The position numbers and the translations under genes are program-made. 64,000 nucleotides of DNA from Hephaestia caeni (GTDB lineage: Bacteria; Pseudomonadota; Alphaproteobacteria; Sphingomonadales; Sphingomonadaceae), in NCBI RefSeq assembly GCF_003550065.1, contig NZ_QXDC01000004.1, positions 310,001 to 374,000 on the forward strand, in the 5' to 3' direction. This document shows, one piece after another, positions 24,434-31,026 of the stretch. The first letter of the stretch is position 1. Every line of letters starts with the position of its first letter. Under the pieces are notes generated by a model. It worked only from the letters and a program-made list of their open reading frames with translations. It had not been told where the DNA came from and ran no database searches.

Positions 24434-24604
24434 ATGTCCAACTCCCTGAAAACCGCCCAAGCCTATGCCTGGAGCCTCGCGCGCAGTCTCATGGTCTGCA
24501 TTATCGTATTTCGCGCCGAGAACGGCATGTTCGGCGCCATGCCGGCTACCGAATGGGACGGCGATCCCGAGAGCGTCATCCGCGAGGTCGATCCTTTCGT
24601 CTGA
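24434..24604 (+). CDS. Small ICE protein (56 aa)
   Basis: A 56-residue protein with a good AGGAG site 6 nt upstream. A hydrophobic stretch (about 12-27, SLARSLMVCIIVFRAE) is followed by an acidic end (EWDGDPESVIREVDPFV). Small ORFs of this type follow DUF736-like genes on related elements. The ribosome site is partly inside a hairpin stem, so translation may be controlled. No function assigned. The coding call rests on the ribosome site and the clean start/stop. Confidence 0.55.
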   Translation: MSNSLKTAQAYAWSLARSLMVCIIVFRAENGMFGAMPATEWDGDPESVIREVDPFV

Positions 24605-24701
24605 TGCGACAAATAATCTGCCTGGAGCTCAGTCGGCAAGGTTGGCGCCTCTGTCGGCGCCCGCTGCGATATTGGCCGATGTTCACGCCTGAAAGTTACA
24701 G

Positions 24702-24929
24702 CTAACCTTCCTCGATCTCGGCGACCAGATCGACAGGCTTTGCGCCAAGCGCCGACGCCAGATGAAAGAGCGTGACCACGGTTGGATTGCGCAGTCCGCG
24801 CTCCAGATCGCTCACATATTGCTGGGTGACGCCCGAAATCTCGGCATAACGCTCCTGGGTGAAACCTTTCTCCCGTCTCAGTCTCGCAAAGTTCAGGCCC
24901 ACAAGCCGACGCATATCCATGCGTGCCAC
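24702..24929 (-). CDS. XRE-family repressor, QseC-like
   Basis: A 75-residue Cro/C1-type helix-turn-helix protein (FARLRREKGFTQERYAEISGV near 14-34, VSDLERGLRNPT near 39-50). It is divergent from a standalone DUF2285 gene, the arrangement of qseC and qseM in ICEMlSymR7A. There QseC binds operators between the two genes and sets a switch on antiactivator expression. The start may be GTG (24929) or ATG at 24920 or 24914; none has a strong ribosome site. The QseC role is inferred from position; the XRE call is secure. Confidence 0.8.
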   Translation of the reverse strand: MARMDMRRLVGLNFARLRREKGFTQERYAEISGVTQQYVSDLERGLRNPTVVTLFHLASALGAKPVDLVAEIEEG

Positions 24930-25066
24930 GCTGGACGATACACACTATCGGGTTTATCCCCTATAAGATGTATTCCGCGAGAGCGACGCGCAGCGTTTCA
25001 CGATCGAACGCTAGGGAGCCGAGTCGTATTGTTGAGCGTATTGACTTTGGGGCTAGGGAGATGCCC
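24930..25066. promoter_or_regulatory. Divergent control region between XRE and DUF2285 genes
   Basis: About 137 nt of lower-GC DNA, including TATCGGGTTTATCCCCTATA (24947-24966 approximately), an imperfect palindrome suited to a small XRE dimer. The ribosome site GGGAG for the rightward gene is at 25056-25060. Operator assignment is inference. Confidence 0.45.
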
Positions 25067-25345
25067 ATGAAAACACCACCGCTCGACCCCGATGTCATGG
25101 ATACGGCCCCTGATTCCGCCGTTCTCACCCCCTATGACGAAGATCATCTCATCACCTATCTTCGCCTGCTGGATGCCGAGAGTGATGACGCGGACTGGAC
25201 CGAAGTTGCTCGCGTCATCCTGCACATCGATCCCGACAAGGAGCCGGATCGCGCGCGCGCAGCATGGACCACGCATCTCGCACGCGCGCACTGGTTGGCC
25301 AAATCCGGCTACAAACACTTGCTGCGCGGGGGGCCGCCGAACTGA
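25067..25345 (+). CDS. Standalone DUF2285 protein, QseM-like antiactivator
   Basis: A 92-residue protein whose last 65 residues are a DUF2285 domain (HLITYLRLLDAES near 26, WTEVARVIL near 44, WTTHLARAHWLAKSGYKHLL near 66-85). It aligns by eye with the DUF2285 part of the frameshifted gene downstream. In ICEMlSymR7A a lone DUF2285 protein, QseM, binds and blocks the excision activator FseA (and TraR). The ATG at 25067 is spaced 6 nt from GGGAG; the in-frame ATG at 25061 abuts it. No TraR/LuxR gene is in the window, so FseA would be the visible target. Confidence 0.75.
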   Translation: MKTPPLDPDVMDTAPDSAVLTPYDEDHLITYLRLLDAESDDADWTEVARVILHIDPDKEPDRARAAWTTHLARAHWLAKSGYKHLLRGGPPN

Positions 25346-25489
25346 ACCGGCTACCATTGCGCCGGTTCCGCCATCTCCTTTGGTGATAGCGTCATGACCG
25401 CTGCCCGGCTGGTCAAATACACGTCACACGCGAAGCTTCCGCCCTTGTGCCGCGACGCATGAAGCGCGGCCCTTTTGGGAGGTGGCGCA

Positions 25490-25687
25490 ATGCACAAGAC
25501 AGACTGGCGCTCTCCGGCGGAATATCGGCCCCTGCAACACTATGACCGCGCCGGTTTCGCCTGGGAGATTGTTCGACGTAATCAGGACTATTGCCGTGAA
25601 TACCGGCGCATCCAGCGCATGAAACCGCCAGATCCCGTTGTGATCGAGCGGTTCGTCAAACGCTGGGGGTTACGATTTCGGTGCTGA
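25490..25687 (+). CDS. DUF6499 protein; N-terminal half of an FseA-like activator
   Basis: A 65-residue ORF of the DUF6499 type (DWRSPAEYRPLQHYDRAGFAW near the start, RRNQDYCREYRRI, ending KRWGLRFRC). It has a strong GGGAGG site. Ten bases before its TGA it contains TTT CGG; a +1 slip of tRNA-Phe from UUU to UUC would continue into GADPKIDFKRQF and the DUF2285 frame that follows, giving a protein of about 259 residues. ICEMlSymR7A makes its excision activator FseA from msi172 and msi171 in exactly this way. Without a slip only this short product forms. Confidence 0.78.
   Translation: MHKTDWRSPAEYRPLQHYDRAGFAWEIVRRNQDYCREYRRIQRMKPPDPVVIERFVKRWGLRFRC
25676..25679 (+). other. Candidate +1 programmed frameshift site (UUUC)
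   Basis: Zero frame reads CGA TTT CGG TGC TGA. Slipping one base at TTTC gives TTC GGT GCT GAC and joins the frame open to 26270. The slip published for fseA is also UUU to UUC. A one-base insertion or sequencing error in the run of five G at 25665-25669 is the main alternative. Confidence 0.65.
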
Positions 25688-26270
25688 CCCGAAAATAGAC
25701 TTCAAACGACAATTCATTTTCTGGACCCCGGAGGTTCTACCGACCGTATTGCATATCCAGGCTGTCCGGCCGGAGATGACGGTCTATCCGCTCGATCCGG
25801 ACGAGCTGCTGGCTGCGGGGATCGTTCATCGCGGTGTGGCAAGTCAGGACGCCAGCATCATCGGGCCGAATGCGCTCCACCGGCTATGGCTCGACGGCTA
25901 CGACACCGGCACGATGGCCGTGACCCTGCCGCTCGATCTTGTTTATGACGACCGGGCTGCCGCCGCGATGCGTCTCTGGCGGACCCTGAAGGGGCTGAAG
26001 CCTGGCTCGGAACCCATGCCGCTCAGCGACTATGCGCGCGGCCAGCTCATCCTCGCGATACGGCTGCTCGACGCCGAACATAGCGGCGCCACCGAGCGTG
26101 AGATGGCGCAGGCCATCCTTAAAACCAGCGCCCGTGATCGGCGGACATGGCTGGCGACCGAGCACCGCTCCAGACTGCGGCGTCTGCTCGCCAAGGCACG
26201 CGCATTGCTGGCTGGAGGCTATTTCCAGTTGTTGTCGCCGCCGCCGCGCCGGCCTCGGCGAAAGCCGTAA
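25680..26270 (+). CDS. DUF2285 protein; C-terminal half of an FseA-like activator
   Basis: A frame of 196 residues with no ATG near its beginning. It reads naturally from GADPKIDF at 25680; the first usual initiation codon is TTG at 25749, without a good ribosome site. The C-terminal 80 residues form a DUF2285 domain (YARGQLILAIRLLDAE, EREMAQAILKTSARD, SRLRRLLAKARALLAGGYF), described as a helix-turn-helix variant. The missing start, the open frame back to the UUUC site and the family precedent together suggest translation only as a frameshift fusion with 25490-25678. The product would activate the excisionase-like gene at 26384. Confidence 0.75.
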   Translation, partial: GADPKIDFKRQFIFWTPEVLPTVLHIQAVRPEMTVYPLDPDELLAAGIVHRGVASQDASIIGPNALHRLWLDGYDTGTMAVTLPLDLVYDDRAAAAMRLWRTLKGLKPGSEPMPLSDYARGQLILAIRLLDAEHSGATEREMAQAILKTSARDRRTWLATEHRSRLRRLLAKARALLAGGYFQLLSPPPRRPRRKP

Positions 26271-26383
26271 TAATTATACCCCCTTAAAGTCGACACTCCC
26301 CTCACGCTGTCGCGCTTCGCCAACCTGTCCTCCGACCCGCTGACGGCCACCGCCGTCCGCCAAGATGCTCGGAAGGCTTGTTC
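26271..26383 (+). promoter_or_regulatory. Candidate FseA-controlled promoter region
   Basis: Starts with an A+T-rich patch (TAATAATTATACCCCC and TTAAAG) that is unusual in this GC-rich element, and ends with the ribosome site GGAAGG. It lies between the FseA-like gene and the excisionase-like gene. No exact operator can be named. Confidence 0.4.
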
Positions 26384-26671
26384 ATGCACCCGAATACCGA
26401 CTTCGCCGCGCTCCCCCCATCGCAGTTTCTGCGCACGCCGGATGCCGGGAGGTTTCTCGGACTTTCGCCGCGCACCCTCGAAAAGCACCGGACCTACGGG
26501 ACCGGCCCGACCTATCGCAAACTTGGCGGCCGCATCGTCTACCGTGTCGATGATCTGCGCAAATGGGCCGATCGCGGCCTGCGCAGCTCAACCTCTGATC
26601 CGGGCACCGGGACAGTCTTCGCCGCACGCCCCCTCACGCCCGAGGAAATGTCCTCGGCCAGCGGACGCTGA
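26384..26671 (+). CDS. AlpA/MerR-type DNA-binding protein, probable excisionase (RdfS-like)
   Basis: A 95-residue protein with a winged helix-turn-helix of the excisionase/AlpA kind: LRTPDAGRFLGLSPRTLEKH at about 17-36, then GTGPTYRKLGGRIVYRVDDLRKW. Recombination directionality factors of ICEs, including RdfS, belong to this fold. Position directly after the FseA-like gene supports a role in excision with the integrase at 50.6 kb. It is also 8 nt upstream of repA, so it could co-regulate replication. ATG at 26384 chosen (GGAAGG 8 nt upstream) over an in-frame TTG at 26378. Confidence 0.72.
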   Translation: MHPNTDFAALPPSQFLRTPDAGRFLGLSPRTLEKHRTYGTGPTYRKLGGRIVYRVDDLRKWADRGLRSSTSDPGTGTVFAARPLTPEEMSSASGR

Positions 26672-26679
26672 CCCTCGAC

Positions 26680-27795
26680 ATGGCCGGTAATCGCCGCCCG
26701 CTGGGAATGAGTGAACGCGCGCGGCTCGATCCGTTCGAGGCGCTGGGTGAGAGTGTCCCGCCGCGCGACCAGCGCGACCTCATGGAGCGCCCCTTCTTCT
26801 CGCTCGCCAAGGCCCGCCGCATCGCGCCAATCCTCTACAAATCCGGCGAGACGGAGGTGCAGGTCTATGCCGTCCCCGAACATGGTCTGGCGACCATCTG
26901 GGACGCCGACATCCTGATCTGGGCGGCGAGCCAGCTTCTTGCCGCCGACGATCGCGGGGTGCCGACATCGCGCTTCTTCCGATTCACGCCCTATCAGCTC
27001 CTCATCGCAATCGGGCGCGGCACCGGCGCGCGTAATTATCTGCTGCTGAAAGGTGCGCTGAGCCGCCTGCAATCGACCGTTGTTCGCACCACCATCCGCC
27101 ACGGCGAGCATTGGCGACGCCAGCAATTCTCCTGGATCAACGAGTGGGAGGAACTGACCACACGCACCGGGCGGATCGAAGGCATGGAATTCGTGCTGCC
27201 CGACTGGTTCTATCAGGGCGTTCTCGATCGCCGCCTCGTTCTCGCGATCGACCCCGGCTATTTCCGCCTGAGCGGCGGTATCGAACGCTGGCTCTACAGG
27301 ATCGCGCGCAAACATGCCGGCCGCCAGCCCAATGGCTGGCGCTTCGAGCTGCGCCACCTCCACGCCAAGAGCGCCAGCCAGTCGCGCTTCTCCGATTTCG
27401 CACTTCATATTCGCGGCATCGTCCGGCGTCAGCCGCTCCCCGGCTACATCCTCGAACTGGAACCGGGGAGCGGTTCCAACGTGCTGCTGGTGATGCGTCC
27501 CAGCGTCATCGAGATCGGTTGGCGGCCTGTGGATAACTCGCCGCGCCGGAATTCTCGTATCGGTACTTCGGACGCAACCGCTATCGGCACTTCGAACGCA
27601 ATATTATCGGTACTTCGAACGCACGGATCGCAGTTAAACCTTTGGTCTGGTTCCGAAATCCGTGACTCTAAAGACTCTAAATCAGAATCTAAAGATAAGG
27701 TAGAGGCGCGCGGCGCCGGGGATAAGTCAGCTTTTCGCTCGGTAGATCGTGGACCGGCGACGGGACCGCGAAACGGGCCGGAGCGCCGCTCATGA
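26680..27795 (+). CDS. repA: Replication initiator RepA (plasmid type)
   Basis: A 371-residue plasmid-type initiator (RepA/TrfA-like family of Tn4371-type ICEs). The conserved core, about 30-290, contains RDLMERPFFSLAK, FRFTPYQLLIAIGRGTG, WRRQQFSWINEWEEL and SGGIERWLYRIARKHAG; paired winged-helix domains are expected. The C-terminal 80 residues are low-complexity, and their DNA carries three 19-bp direct repeats and A+T-rich 9-mers, probably the origin. Its stop overlaps parA. It would let the excised circle replicate before or after transfer. Confidence 0.85.
   Translation: MAGNRRPLGMSERARLDPFEALGESVPPRDQRDLMERPFFSLAKARRIAPILYKSGETEVQVYAVPEHGLATIWDADILIWAASQLLAADDRGVPTSRFFRFTPYQLLIAIGRGTGARNYLLLKGALSRLQSTVVRTTIRHGEHWRRQQFSWINEWEELTTRTGRIEGMEFVLPDWFYQGVLDRRLVLAIDPGYFRLSGGIERWLYRIARKHAGRQPNGWRFELRHLHAKSASQSRFSDFALHIRGIVRRQPLPGYILELEPGSGSNVLLVMRPSVIEIGWRPVDNSPRRNSRIGTSDATAIGTSNAILSVLRTHGSQLNLWSGSEIRDSKDSKSESKDKVEARGAGDKSAFRSVDRGPATGPRNGPERRS
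27558..27623 (+). repeat. Three iteron-like direct repeats within repA
   Basis: Units at 27558-27576, 27582-27600 and 27605-27623, consensus TATCGGYACTTCGRACGCA, with starts 24 and 23 bp apart (about two helical turns). The third unit is in a different reading frame from the first two, so the conservation is at DNA level. Typical of RepA-binding iterons. Confidence 0.72.
27664..27693 (+). repeat. A+T-rich 9-mer repeats, candidate DNA-unwinding element
   Basis: GACTCTAAA at 27664 and 27673 in tandem, then GAATCTAAA at 27685, about 40 bp after the last iteron. An A+T-rich tandem next to iterons is the usual layout of a plasmid origin. Confidence 0.6.
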
Positions 27796-28430
27796 TCGTC
27801 GCGCTCCTCAACCAGAAGGGCGGCGTCGGCAAGACGACGCTCGCGCTGCACCTCGCCGGACAATGGGCGAGCCAAGGGCGCCGCGTCCTGCTGATCGACG
27901 CCGACTCCCAAGGTTCTGCGCTCGACTGGTCGCAGCAACGCGCCGCCGAAGGGCTGCCCCGGCTGTTCGGCGTGATCGGCCTTGCCCGCGACACCCTGCA
28001 CATCGAGGCGGCCGAGCTGGCGCGCGGCATGGATCATGTCGTTATCGACGGGCCGCCGCGTGTCGCCACCTTGCTGCGTTCGGCGCTGTTCGCCTGCGAT
28101 CTCGCGCTGATCCCGGTGCAGCCATCGCCGCTCGACGGCTGGGCGTCGGCCGAGATGCTGAAGCTGATCGACCAGGCGCGCATCTTCAAGCCCGAGATTG
28201 ACGCGCGCTTCCTGCTCAACCGCTACCCGGCGCGCACGCTGATCGCCCGCGCCACCGCCAACAGCCTCGCCGACCATGATCCGCCGCTGCTCACCCGTCA
28301 TGTCGGCCAGCGCGTCGTCTTCGCCGACGCCATGCAGACCGGGCGGCTTGTGTCGGAGATCGATCCCGACAGCGCCGCAGCGCGTGAGATCGCCGCGCTG
28401 GCGGCCGAAATCGAGGCGATCAAATCATGA
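27792..28430 (+). CDS. parA: ParA-family partition ATPase
   Basis: Deviant-Walker ATPase of 212 residues, the small ParA type (type Ib, without an N-terminal helix-turn-helix). Walker A NQKGGVGKTT at about 7-16, switch I LLIDADSQGSA near 34, and VVIDGPPRVATLL near 81. It forms the motor for segregating the excised element, or keeps it stably inherited. Start overlaps repA and its stop overlaps the RHH gene, so repA-parA-RHH is one coupled unit. Confidence 0.92.
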   Translation: MIVALLNQKGGVGKTTLALHLAGQWASQGRRVLLIDADSQGSALDWSQQRAAEGLPRLFGVIGLARDTLHIEAAELARGMDHVVIDGPPRVATLLRSALFACDLALIPVQPSPLDGWASAEMLKLIDQARIFKPEIDARFLLNRYPARTLIARATANSLADHDPPLLTRHVGQRVVFADAMQTGRLVSEIDPDSAAAREIAALAAEIEAIKS

Positions 28431-28684
28431 CGGCGCGCACGCCCAGGACAGGCTTCGCGTCCCGGCCCGCTGCGGCCGAGGCGTGGATTGCGGGGCCAGA
28501 GGACGCCACACCACCAACCACCCCGTCGCCGCCCGTCAACAGCGCCAGACTGACGATCGACGTGACGCCCCATTTGCGGCGACGCCTCAAACTCGCGGCG
28601 CTCCAGCGCGGCGTTTCGGTCGCCGACATGCTGCGCGAATTGCTCCACCGCGAATATCCCGATGACAGGGAAACCACGTCATGA
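28427..28684 (+). CDS. Ribbon-helix-helix protein, probable ParG-like partition partner
   Basis: An 85-residue protein with a disordered, Pro-rich front and a C-terminal ribbon-helix-helix (ARLTIDVTPHLRRRLKLAALQRGVSVADMLRELL at about 40-73). Small ParA proteins usually pair with an RHH centromere-binding protein such as ParG, encoded directly downstream with a start overlap, exactly as here. It would bind a parC site and regulate the operon. The RHH fold is clear; the partition role is inferred from position. Confidence 0.75.
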   Translation: MTARTPRTGFASRPAAAEAWIAGPEDATPPTTPSPPVNSARLTIDVTPHLRRRLKLAALQRGVSVADMLRELLHREYPDDRETTS

Positions 28685-29160
28685 GCGCCGCCAACCGTGA
28701 CGACCGCACGCGCGTCGATCTGCTGTGGATCGAGCGGCGCATCGAACGCTGGATACGTTTCGGCTGCCTAGTCGAGGATCAGATTCTCGACCGCCGGCGC
28801 CGCCGCATCGCCTTCGCGCCGGACAGCGTGTTCGCCTACGTCCGTTGGGCGTCCAACGACTTCGGCACGCTGGTGTCGCGCATCGACATCCTGCGCGCCG
28901 TCTCTCCGGGCGAACCCTATCAGACCGTGCCGGGCGTCACCCCCGGGGGCGAGGTTCTGTTGCGCGTCAATGGCTGGCCCAAGGTCCAGCGCGTGTTCGA
29001 GGCGATCGACGCCGTGGACGCGCTGGACATCGATCCCGCCGACGCCGCGCCCGACCATTGGCGACACGTCCACAATCGTCTCGCGGCGCAGGAAAGCCCG
29101 CGCCCCTACACGCTGGAGCGTCATCACGCCTGGCTCGCCCGCAAGGAAGCATTGCAATGA
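28681..29160 (+). CDS. DUF2840-domain protein
   Basis: A 159-residue soluble protein of the DUF2840 family (conserved WIERRIERWIRFG near the start, RRRIAFAPDSVFAYVRW near 40, PGGEVLLRVNGWPKVQRVFEAID near 88). It is constantly found between parA and traF on Tn4371-like and rhizobial ICEs. Function unknown; position suggests partition or mating support. It overlaps both neighbouring genes by four bases (ATGA), so its translation is locked to theirs. Confidence 0.82.
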   Translation: MSAANRDDRTRVDLLWIERRIERWIRFGCLVEDQILDRRRRRIAFAPDSVFAYVRWASNDFGTLVSRIDILRAVSPGEPYQTVPGVTPGGEVLLRVNGWPKVQRVFEAIDAVDALDIDPADAAPDHWRHVHNRLAAQESPRPYTLERHHAWLARKEALQ

Positions 29161-29672
29161 GATTGCGCTGGGGAACGCTGGTGACGATGGTCGTGGCCGT
29201 CAACGTCGTCGCGATATCGATGTGGATCAATCCGCCGCCGAAGCTGATCTGGAACGCCTCGGCCAGCGTGCCGATCGGCTTCTACACCGTCCGGCCGGCC
29301 CATGATCTGCGCGTCCGCGATCTCGCCGTCGTGACGCCGCCGGACGACGTCGCCAGGCTCCTGGCGGCGGGCGGTTATCTGCCGCTCGGCGTGCCGCTGA
29401 TCAAGCCGGTCGCGGCGCTGCCGGGCCAGAATGTATGCCGCAGCGGCGTCGCCATCACCATCGACGGAAAGCCGTTCGGAACTGCGCGGGAACGGGATCG
29501 GCTGCATCGACCGCTGCCCGTCTGGGAAGGGTGCCGTGTCGTCGCGCTCGACGAGATTTTCTTCATGAACGCGGACCGCAGCGACAGCCTGGACGGCCGC
29601 TATTTCGGGCCGCTGCCCGCATCGTCCGTGATCGGTCGCGCGACGCCGCTGCGCACGCGGGCACCTTCCTGA
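29157..29672 (+). CDS. traF: TraF, S26C signal-peptidase-like conjugation protease
   Basis: TraF-type serine peptidase of 171 residues. One N-terminal membrane segment (about 7-22), catalytic Ser near 37 in SVPIGFY and the general-base Lys near 83 in LIKPVAALPGQ; the C-terminus has DSLDGRYFGPLP. In RP4, TraF processes and circularises the TrbC pilin, and a trbC gene is present at 40191. The ATG overlaps the DUF2840 stop. Identification is firm from the Ser/Lys boxes and context. Confidence 0.88.
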   Translation: MRLRWGTLVTMVVAVNVVAISMWINPPPKLIWNASASVPIGFYTVRPAHDLRVRDLAVVTPPDDVARLLAAGGYLPLGVPLIKPVAALPGQNVCRSGVAITIDGKPFGTARERDRLHRPLPVWEGCRVVALDEIFFMNADRSDSLDGRYFGPLPASSVIGRATPLRTRAPS

Positions 29673-29707
29673 TCGCTTTCCCCCTGCCAGCACAAAGGAG
29701 ATTGGCA

Positions 29708-30043
29708 ATGTACGCAGGCACCTTCAAACCCACCGCGAACGGCTATTCGGGCCGCATTCGGATGTTCGGTATCGACGAAGCCGTTATCATCGTTCCCGCC
29801 GAACCGAACGACGCCGAGAACGCCCCAGACTACCGTGTCCATCTCGACGAAGAAGCCGGCCCGGAGATCGGCGCGGGATGGAAGCGAGTCGGCGAGAAGG
29901 CCGGCGACTATGTGTCGATCGAGATCGACAGTGCGATCTTCGCAGGCCCGCCTTTGCGCGCCAATCTGTTCCGCGCCGATAACGACGGCACGACATTCAA
30001 TCTGTCGTGGAACCGCCCTCGACCGCGCGAAGACCGGAGCTGA
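29708..30043 (+). CDS. DUF736-family protein (second copy)
   Basis: A 111-residue DUF736 protein, divergent from the copy at 23303 but sharing GRIRMFGIDEAVIIVP-type beta strands and the hallmark EIGAGWKRVG near 56. It has a good AAGGAGATTGGCA site. This copy travels with traF and the lytic transglycosylase on related elements, whereas the 23 kb copy sits in the early region. Function unknown. Confidence 0.82.
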   Translation: MYAGTFKPTANGYSGRIRMFGIDEAVIIVPAEPNDAENAPDYRVHLDEEAGPEIGAGWKRVGEKAGDYVSIEIDSAIFAGPPLRANLFRADNDGTTFNLSWNRPRPREDRS

Positions 30044-30047
30044 TCGG

Positions 30048-30773
30048 TTGCGCCCGCGTCGCCGTTCCATGCGCGGCCGGGCGCTGTCGCTGGCGTGGCT
30101 CGCCATCATAGCGAGCGCGCCGGCGATGGTCTTTCCCGATCCCGCCGCTGCGCAAACCAGCACTTCAGAATCCGTCGATCCTGTCGCCCGCCATGTCGCC
30201 GAGGCGTCACGGCGTTTCGGCATTCCGCAGGCGTGGATATGGGCGGTGATGCGCGCCGAAAGTGCGGGCGACGTGCGCGCCGTCTCCCGTGCCGGCGCGA
30301 TGGGCCTGATGCAGATCATGCCCGACACCTGGACCTATCTGCGCGCCCGGCATGGTCTCGGCGACGACCCCTATTATGTCCGCGACAACATCATCGCGGG
30401 CACGGCCTACCTTCGCGAGCTACATGACCGCTTCGGCTCGCCCGGATTTCTCGCCGCCTATAATGCGGGACCGGGGCGCTATGAACAGCATCTCGCAACC
30501 GGCCGACCGCTCCCCCGAGAGACCCGCGCCTACCTCGCGATGCTCGCCCCGATGGTCGGCGGATCGCAGCCTGGGCGCGCAAATATCGCACCCTCCGATC
30601 CACTGGAGTGGACGCGCGCGCCGCTATTCGCCATGCGCGCGGCGGATACCCATGGCGCACCGCGAGCCACAACCGAGACGCCGCCGGATGACGAAACGGC
30701 CGCACAGGCTGTTGCGCCCGAAGAGCATCCCGACCGCTTGTTCATCCCTCTTTCCGGACGGGAACCGTCATGA
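30048..30773 (+). CDS. Lytic transglycosylase of the mating apparatus
   Basis: Secreted SLT-type lytic transglycosylase of 241 residues that opens peptidoglycan for the secretion channel (VirB1/TrbN-like role). A basic start and hydrophobic signal (about 8-36) end at AAAQ; catalytic Glu near 71 in MRAESAGD, then GAMGLMQIMPDTW and AAYNAGPGRY. The TTG at 30048 is chosen because GGAG lies 8 nt upstream; the next ATG (30069) lacks a ribosome site. Downstream, 250 nt separate it from the relaxase gene. Confidence 0.87.
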   Translation: MRPRRRSMRGRALSLAWLAIIASAPAMVFPDPAAAQTSTSESVDPVARHVAEASRRFGIPQAWIWAVMRAESAGDVRAVSRAGAMGLMQIMPDTWTYLRARHGLGDDPYYVRDNIIAGTAYLRELHDRFGSPGFLAAYNAGPGRYEQHLATGRPLPRETRAYLAMLAPMVGGSQPGRANIAPSDPLEWTRAPLFAMRAADTHGAPRATTETPPDDETAAQAVAPEEHPDRLFIPLSGREPS

Positions 30774-31026
30774 CGCGGGCTGGCGTGCCCTGTCGCATCA
30801 TAGGGTGCAAACGGATACAGGCGGTCGGAAGCCGTTGGAATTTGGGGAGAAGCAGGGAGGCATGGCCAGATAAAAGGACCGCCGTCTACCGGGGTCCATG
30901 TGGTTGGTTCTGCGTGCTTTTCTTGTCGGCTCCCAAAATGAGCCTGCCAGCCGCGCTTTCAGAAAACGACCTAAAATCAATCCGCGCGCGTATGGCAGCC
31001 GCCATTCGACCCGGAATCCGCGTCCG
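30774..31026. promoter_or_regulatory. Candidate oriT/relaxase promoter region
   Basis: Non-coding stretch just upstream of the relaxase gene, the usual oriT place. It holds ATAGGGTGCAAA (30800-30811), whose complement resembles TTTGCACGCCAT found before traG and trbB. It also has the inverted pair GGACC / GGGTCC near 30876-30897 and a drop in GC (AAAATGAGC, AAAACGACCTAAAATC). A small ORF at 30770-31030 was rejected. No nic sequence can be named. Confidence 0.4.
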
